From Thermoanaerobaculales bacterium (GTDB lineage: Bacteria > Acidobacteriota > Thermoanaerobaculia > Thermoanaerobaculales > Sulfomarinibacteraceae): 9,721 bases of DNA. Positions within the stretch are counted from its first letter, which is position 1. Each line of letters opens with the position of its first letter. Made by a program: the position numbers and the translations under genes. A model generated the notes under the pieces. The model saw only the letters and a list, made by a program, of their open reading frames with translations. It ran no database searches and had not been told where the DNA came from. Positions 6,601 to 9,721 of the stretch are shown here, piece after piece. The DNA is taken from contig JALOKS010000076.1 in assembly GCA_025456385.1 (NCBI GenBank), positions 1-9,721 on the forward strand, read 5' to 3'.

Positions 6601-8612
6601 GAGCGACCCGTCACGCCGTGCACGGCGTCGCCGCGGAAGCGGCCCACGTAGCGCCGGAACGGCTCGGTCACGGCGCGCGGCACCGGCAGGTACATGAGGT
6701 GGCCGCTCGCCTCCTGCCTGGCATCGAAGAGCCAGGCCGCGACCTGGTTGACGTTGACCCGTGCGATGTCCCGCCGGCTGAACACGTTGGCCAGGTAGAG
6801 CGGTGCGAGGTCCCGCGCTTCCGCTTCGCCGAGGCTCACCGTCCACGGCTGTGGGTGCTCCTCGAGCGGGAAGCGCGTGAGCTCCTTCGGAGGCCGATTG
6901 CGGATCGCATACAGGAAGAGCCGGTTGAACGCGCTCGTCATGAGGCGCGGGTTGATGCAGCGGATCGCCGGCACGTAGAACACGTGCTGCCTGACCGGGG
7001 CGTCGTCTCCGATCTGATCGAGGCTGCCGTCGATCCCGTCCTTGAGGTGCATGAGGTCGGTCAGCACCCGGCCGTCGGCGGTTCGCAAGCCGAGAACGAA
7101 GCGCCAGAACGGGACGGTGTCCCAGCCCGGCTCGGGGGGTGCGGGTACGTGGCCGTACTCGACGACCTCCTTCTCGCCGTCGTTCACACCGCAGACCCGG
7201 TGGCAGTTGCTGCAGAAGTGGAGCACCGCGTCGGGGTCGAAGCTGAACTCGTGGCCGCAGATCGGACACTGCATGGGCACGAATCGAAGCCCCCGGCCGG
7301 TTTCCCGGGCGGCAGCCGGCAGCTCGACCAGGGACTGGGGATCGACCCGCGGGGCCGGGCCGACGACCGAGCCGGCCGCACCGTCGAGGAGAACGGTCTC
7401 GTCGATTCCTGGGCCGCGAACCTCGGCCACCCACCAGGGCCGCCAGACGATGGCGGTGACCTCGCGGGTGAAACGCGAGCCGAGCCGGATGACCTGGACC
7501 TCGCGGGACAGCCGTTTGCGGTCGAGGTCACCGAACGCGCGCTCGAGGTCGGTGTCGTCGCCGTCGATGGGCAGCGTGCGGAGCTCCTGCGGCAGACTCG
7601 CGGCCGGGCGCAGGGCTCTGAGGTAGCTGAGCTTTCCCATGGCCGGCACGGCCACCGCAGTGGTCGCTGCGACAGCCGCCTCCACGATGCCGACGTCAAA
7701 GCGGAGGAGCTTCTCCTGATCGAGGGGGGAGCGTCCGAAGGTCGCCTGGTAGAGGGTCCCCATCCCGTGCCGGTAGGGTGTCAGAAAATGCTGGGTCCGC
7801 CCCACGTGCAGGCTGCGGCAGAGCTCGGAGCGGAACGCGTCGGCCTTGCGCGACACCGCGGCCTCGGCGGCATCGATGGCGGCGTCGACCTCGGGCCGGC
7901 TGACCAGCGATCCCGACGGGCTCGCCTCGGTCGCCTGACGGGCGAGCGGCGCCACCGAGCGGGCGTAGAGCTTGAGGTAGTGCTGGTAGCGGTAGTGGTC
8001 GAGCAGGGCCTCGCGCAGCACGTTGCCGTCGTAGACCCGCTCCGGCAGGGCCACCAGCAGGGTCTCGTCGTGACCCGCGACGAGGTGGTCGCTGCCGCAG
8101 TAGGAGCAGTGGGCCATGCGGTGCAGCACGGGCACCGCGACCGCACCGCCGCACTCGCTGCAGCGGACCTCGACTGCGTACTGGCTTTCGGCGACTGTCT
8201 CGTCCTCGCCCTCCGCCGCGGCCGCCGCCGGAGCGGGCGCCTTCGCCTGGCCGATCGCCGGGGCTGCGGCCGCGGCGGCCAGGAGGCCCGCCGGCCCGCC
8301 GGCCTCCAGCCGCCGCAGGGGGCTCAAAGGCGTCAGCAGGAGAGCCCAGACGCCGCCGACCGCCATGCTCGGCGCGTACATCCACAGCTCGTCCACGCCT
8401 CCGGTGAGGATCAGGCTCACCTGTGCGAAAGCCACGCCGAGCACGATCTCGAGAAGGCTGCGGCCCGCCGCCGCCAGGCCGGCGCCGGGCATCAGGGCGT
8501 TGAGCGCGATGACCGTCCGGGGGGACGGCTGCCGCGGCCGTGCGAGGAACCACGCCGACACCGCGGCGAGCGGCGGCGCCAGGAACGAGAACAGGCCCCA
8601 GGCCGGCGTCAC
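6597..8612 (-). CDS. Uncharacterised membrane-anchored double zinc-ribbon protein
   Basis: I do not recognise this 671-residue protein. Its N-terminus has two or three hydrophobic segments (about 5-24, 50-71 and 80-97), then an Ala/Pro-rich linker (106-135). A first zinc ribbon follows with Cys151/Cys154 and Cys169/Cys172. A helical region (~195-340) includes HYRYQHYLKLYARSV (206-220). A short aromatic block, VWRPWWVAEVRG (389-400), leads to VLLDGAAGSVVG (407-418). The second zinc ribbon has Cys449/Cys452 and Cys467/Cys470, with Cys474 nearby. A related aromatic block, VPFWRFVLGLRT (500-511), comes next, then a C-terminal half with FYVPAIRCINPRLM (545-558). The two ribbon-plus-WRPWW/PFWRF units hint at an internal duplication. 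The GTG start at 8612 overlaps the upstream stop (GTGA) and has GGGAG 5 nt before it; a longer frame reaching 9383 runs through the neighbouring genes and is rejected. Function unknown; membrane location inferred. Confidence 0.85.
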   Translation of the reverse strand: MTPAWGLFSFLAPPLAAVSAWFLARPRQPSPRTVIALNALMPGAGLAAAGRSLLEIVLGVAFAQVSLILTGGVDELWMYAPSMAVGGVWALLLTPLSPLRRLEAGGPAGLLAAAAAAPAIGQAKAPAPAAAAAEGEDETVAESQYAVEVRCSECGGAVAVPVLHRMAHCSYCGSDHLVAGHDETLLVALPERVYDGNVLREALLDHYRYQHYLKLYARSVAPLARQATEASPSGSLVSRPEVDAAIDAAEAAVSRKADAFRSELCRSLHVGRTQHFLTPYRHGMGTLYQATFGRSPLDQEKLLRFDVGIVEAAVAATTAVAVPAMGKLSYLRALRPAASLPQELRTLPIDGDDTDLERAFGDLDRKRLSREVQVIRLGSRFTREVTAIVWRPWWVAEVRGPGIDETVLLDGAAGSVVGPAPRVDPQSLVELPAAARETGRGLRFVPMQCPICGHEFSFDPDAVLHFCSNCHRVCGVNDGEKEVVEYGHVPAPPEPGWDTVPFWRFVLGLRTADGRVLTDLMHLKDGIDGSLDQIGDDAPVRQHVFYVPAIRCINPRLMTSAFNRLFLYAIRNRPPKELTRFPLEEHPQPWTVSLGEAEARDLAPLYLANVFSRRDIARVNVNQVAAWLFDARQEASGHLMYLPVPRAVTEPFRRYVGRFRGDAVHGVTGRS

Positions 8613-8890
8613 AGGAGCTCCCTGGCCCTCAGCTCCCCTCGCGCGATGGCCTGGAGGATCGGCACCAGGCGCACGCTGTCCTCGATCCCGAACAGGGGGT
8701 CGGCGACGGCTCCCTGCAGGAGGGTGAAGAGCGCGGCCGTGGCCTCGTCCTCGGCGCCGCCCGCCAGCAACGCCTGCCGGCAACCGTCGAGCTCGCGGCC
8801 GCTCGGAATGCCCTCGGCGAGGATGCGTTGTACCAGGCGGCGTTGCTCGTCCAACGAGAGATGTGCTTCGTCGGTCATCGCGTGTTCCAT
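8609..8890 (-). CDS. Small helical protein, coupled to the zinc-ribbon gene
   Basis: A 93-residue (or 89-residue) protein I cannot assign to a family. It is predicted almost wholly helical and soluble, with amphipathic stretches LSLDEQRRLVQRILAEG (11-27), ATAALFTLLQGAV (50-62) and VRLVPILQAIARGELRAREL (73-92), one cysteine (Cys37) and no signal peptide. It lies directly upstream of the zinc-ribbon gene and its stop overlaps that gene's GTG start, so the two are very probably translated together and may interact. The start is ambiguous: ATG at 8890 has no clear ribosome-binding site, and ATG at 8878, four codons later, has only GGA eight bases upstream. A TATCAT at 8894-8889 overlaps the first ATG and would favour the second if it were a -10, but no -35 is visible. 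Divergent from the dehydrogenase gene, 56 bp away. Confidence 0.75.
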   Translation of the reverse strand: MEHAMTDEAHLSLDEQRRLVQRILAEGIPSGRELDGCRQALLAGGAEDEATAALFTLLQGAVADPLFGIEDSVRLVPILQAIARGELRARELL

Positions 8891-8907
8891 GATAGCTCGA
8901 ACGACCG

Positions 8908-8929
8908 GAGGGCGGGGGTTGCCGCCCTC
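8908..8929. repeat. Inverted repeat in the divergent intergenic region
   Basis: Perfect 8-bp arms GAGGGCGG (8908-8915) and CCGCCCTC (8922-8929) with a 6-nt spacer. They occupy much of the 56 bp between the two divergent genes and end about 4 bp before the dehydrogenase Shine-Dalgarno. It could be a shared operator or an mRNA leader hairpin. No T-tail, so not a terminator. GC-rich DNA produces such repeats by chance fairly often. Confidence 0.4.
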
Positions 8930-8946
8930 GTGGGGGAGGAGCCTCG

Positions 8947-9687
8947 ATGTCGAAACTACGCGGCAAGCGGGTGGTGATTTCCGGGGCGTCGAGCGGCATC
9001 GGTCTGGCTGCGGCCCGGATGCTGGCAGTCGGAGGGGCGGAGGTCTGCCTGGTCGCGCGCCGGGCGGAGCCGCTCGCCGGGCTGGCGGCCGAGCTCGGAG
9101 GTCGGACCTGGGCGCAGGCCTGCGACGTCGCCGACCCGGCCGCGGTGAAGGCTCTCGGGGCGGCGGTGCAGGCGCGCTGGGGGGCTCTCGACGGTCTCGT
9201 CAACAACGCGGGCGTCGCGGTCATGGCGAGCCTGGCCGAGACCAGCGACGCGGCCTGGGAACAGACCTTCGCCGTCAACGTCCGCGGCCCGTTCCTGCTC
9301 TGCCGCGAGCTCGGTCCGCTGCTCGCGCGTGGCGAGGCGGCGGCCGTGGTCAACGTTTCCTCGACCCTGGCCGACAAGGCCATTCCCGGGATGGCGGCCT
9401 ACAACGCGAGCAAGGCGGCTCTCAACCAGCTGACCCGCTCGCTGGCCCTCGAGTGGGCTCCCGGCGTCCGGGTCAACGCGGTGATGCCGGGGGTGGTCGA
9501 CACGCCGATCCACGCCACGCGCGGTCTCAGCCCCGAGCACGTGAGGTCGATGGGCGGCATCCACCCGCTGCAGCGGATCGGGCAACCCGAGGATGTGGCG
9601 GCGTTGATCGCGTTCCTCCTCTCGGATGCCTCGTCGTGGATGACTGGAGCGGTGATCCCGGTCGACGGCGGGATGCTCGCGACGTAG
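8947..9687 (+). CDS. Short-chain dehydrogenase/reductase (classical SDR, FabG-like)
   Basis: Cytoplasmic NAD(P)(H)-dependent oxidoreductase (246 residues, normal for classical SDRs). The cofactor site has GASSGIG (13-19), Asp60 in CDVAD contacting the adenine, and NNAG (86-89). The catalytic tetrad is complete: Asn111 in VNVRGPF, Ser139 in NVSS, Tyr152 and Lys156 in YNASK. PGVVDTPI (181-188) and the C-terminal MTGAVIPVDGG (232-242) are also typical. Arg38-Arg39 after the second beta strand (LVARRAE) suggests preference for NADP(H), by family rule. The substrate cannot be read from sequence: a 3-ketoacyl/acetoacetyl-CoA-type reductase, a sugar or an alcohol dehydrogenase are all possible. The ATG at 8947 follows GGAGGAG by 7 nt, an excellent ribosome-binding site. 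It is the only plus-strand gene and is divergent from the small helical protein. Confidence 0.93.
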   Translation: MSKLRGKRVVISGASSGIGLAAARMLAVGGAEVCLVARRAEPLAGLAAELGGRTWAQACDVADPAAVKALGAAVQARWGALDGLVNNAGVAVMASLAETSDAAWEQTFAVNVRGPFLLCRELGPLLARGEAAAVVNVSSTLADKAIPGMAAYNASKAALNQLTRSLALEWAPGVRVNAVMPGVVDTPIHATRGLSPEHVRSMGGIHPLQRIGQPEDVAALIAFLLSDASSWMTGAVIPVDGGMLAT

Positions 9688-9691
9688 GAGG

Positions 9692-9719
9692 TTTGAGTTA
9701 TGAGTTTTGAGTTTTGAGT
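9692..9719 (+). repeat. Heptanucleotide tandem repeat after the dehydrogenase, open at window edge
   Basis: Four consecutive 7-bp units TTTGAGT, TATGAGT, TTTGAGT, TTTGAGT begin 5 bp after the dehydrogenase stop codon and continue as GA at the last bases, so the array may extend outside the window. It is AT-rich against its surroundings. Because 7 is not a multiple of 3, the TGA in each unit (9694, 9701, 9708, 9715) falls in all three plus-strand frames in turn. No hairpin is seen. Confidence 0.85.
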
Positions 9720-9721
9720 GA

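Noticed and set aside
6112..7434. 440-codon minus-strand frame overlapping the SCP2-like and zinc-ribbon genes
   Set aside because: Arg/Pro/Gly-rich out-of-frame shadow; the overlapped genes have clear motifs and ribosome-binding sites.
8613..9383. N-terminal extension of the zinc-ribbon protein to an ATG at 9383
   Set aside because: The extension is antisense to the dehydrogenase and overlaps the small coupled gene. The GTG at 8612 has a ribosome-binding site and a GTGA overlap.
6522..9710. 1062-codon plus-strand open frame spanning several genes
   Set aside because: It runs antisense to the SCP2-like start, the zinc-ribbon gene and the small gene, then out of frame through the dehydrogenase. 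The composition is that of a shadow frame, with no domain visible.

Overview
The window is about 9.7 kb of GC-rich, densely coding bacterial chromosome. It has no phage, transposon, CRISPR or RNA gene. Nearly all genes lie on the minus strand; one short-chain dehydrogenase at the right end is on the plus strand. A three-part proton-translocating transhydrogenase, a ChvG/ChvI-type two-component system, a PhaF/PhaI-type phasin and a heptanucleotide repeat suggest a free-living, polyhydroxyalkanoate (PHA)-accumulating bacterium. Taxonomy cannot be settled from the window. A Proteobacterium or a GC-rich Acidobacteriota-type lineage would both fit, and this is inference only.

Layout, left to right. 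(1) 1-2786, minus: pntAa-pntAb-pntB, a tightly packed operon for the membrane NAD(P)+ transhydrogenase; pntB runs off the left edge. (2) 3019-5299, minus: response regulator followed by sensor kinase, closest in motifs to ChvI/ChvG. (3) 5394-5416: an intrinsic terminator read on the minus strand, closing the phasin unit. (4) 5443-5871, minus: phasin, with a very good Shine-Dalgarno. (5) 5872-6116: a non-coding, locally AT-rich control region. It holds a strong sigma70-like promoter for the phasin and four copies of a TGCCGC-N3-GCGGCA palindrome, one of them inside the promoter spacer. (6) 6117-6545, minus: an SCP2-like sterol/lipid-carrier-fold protein. (7) 6597-8890, minus: a translationally coupled pair, a small helical protein followed by a 671-residue membrane-anchored protein with two CxxC-CxxC zinc ribbons, neither of which I recognise. 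(8) 8947-9687, plus: a short-chain dehydrogenase/reductase, divergent from that pair, followed by a 7-bp tandem repeat at the window edge.

How they may work together: Pnt uses the proton-motive force to make NADPH, the usual reductant for PHA monomer synthesis, and the phasin coats PHA granules. The palindromes look like operators of a PHA-responsive repressor of the PhaR type, but no regulator gene, PHA synthase or reductase is in view. The link between Pnt, ChvGI and PHA is by proximity only. The two best candidates for something undescribed are the phasin operator array and the double-zinc-ribbon/small-helical gene pair.
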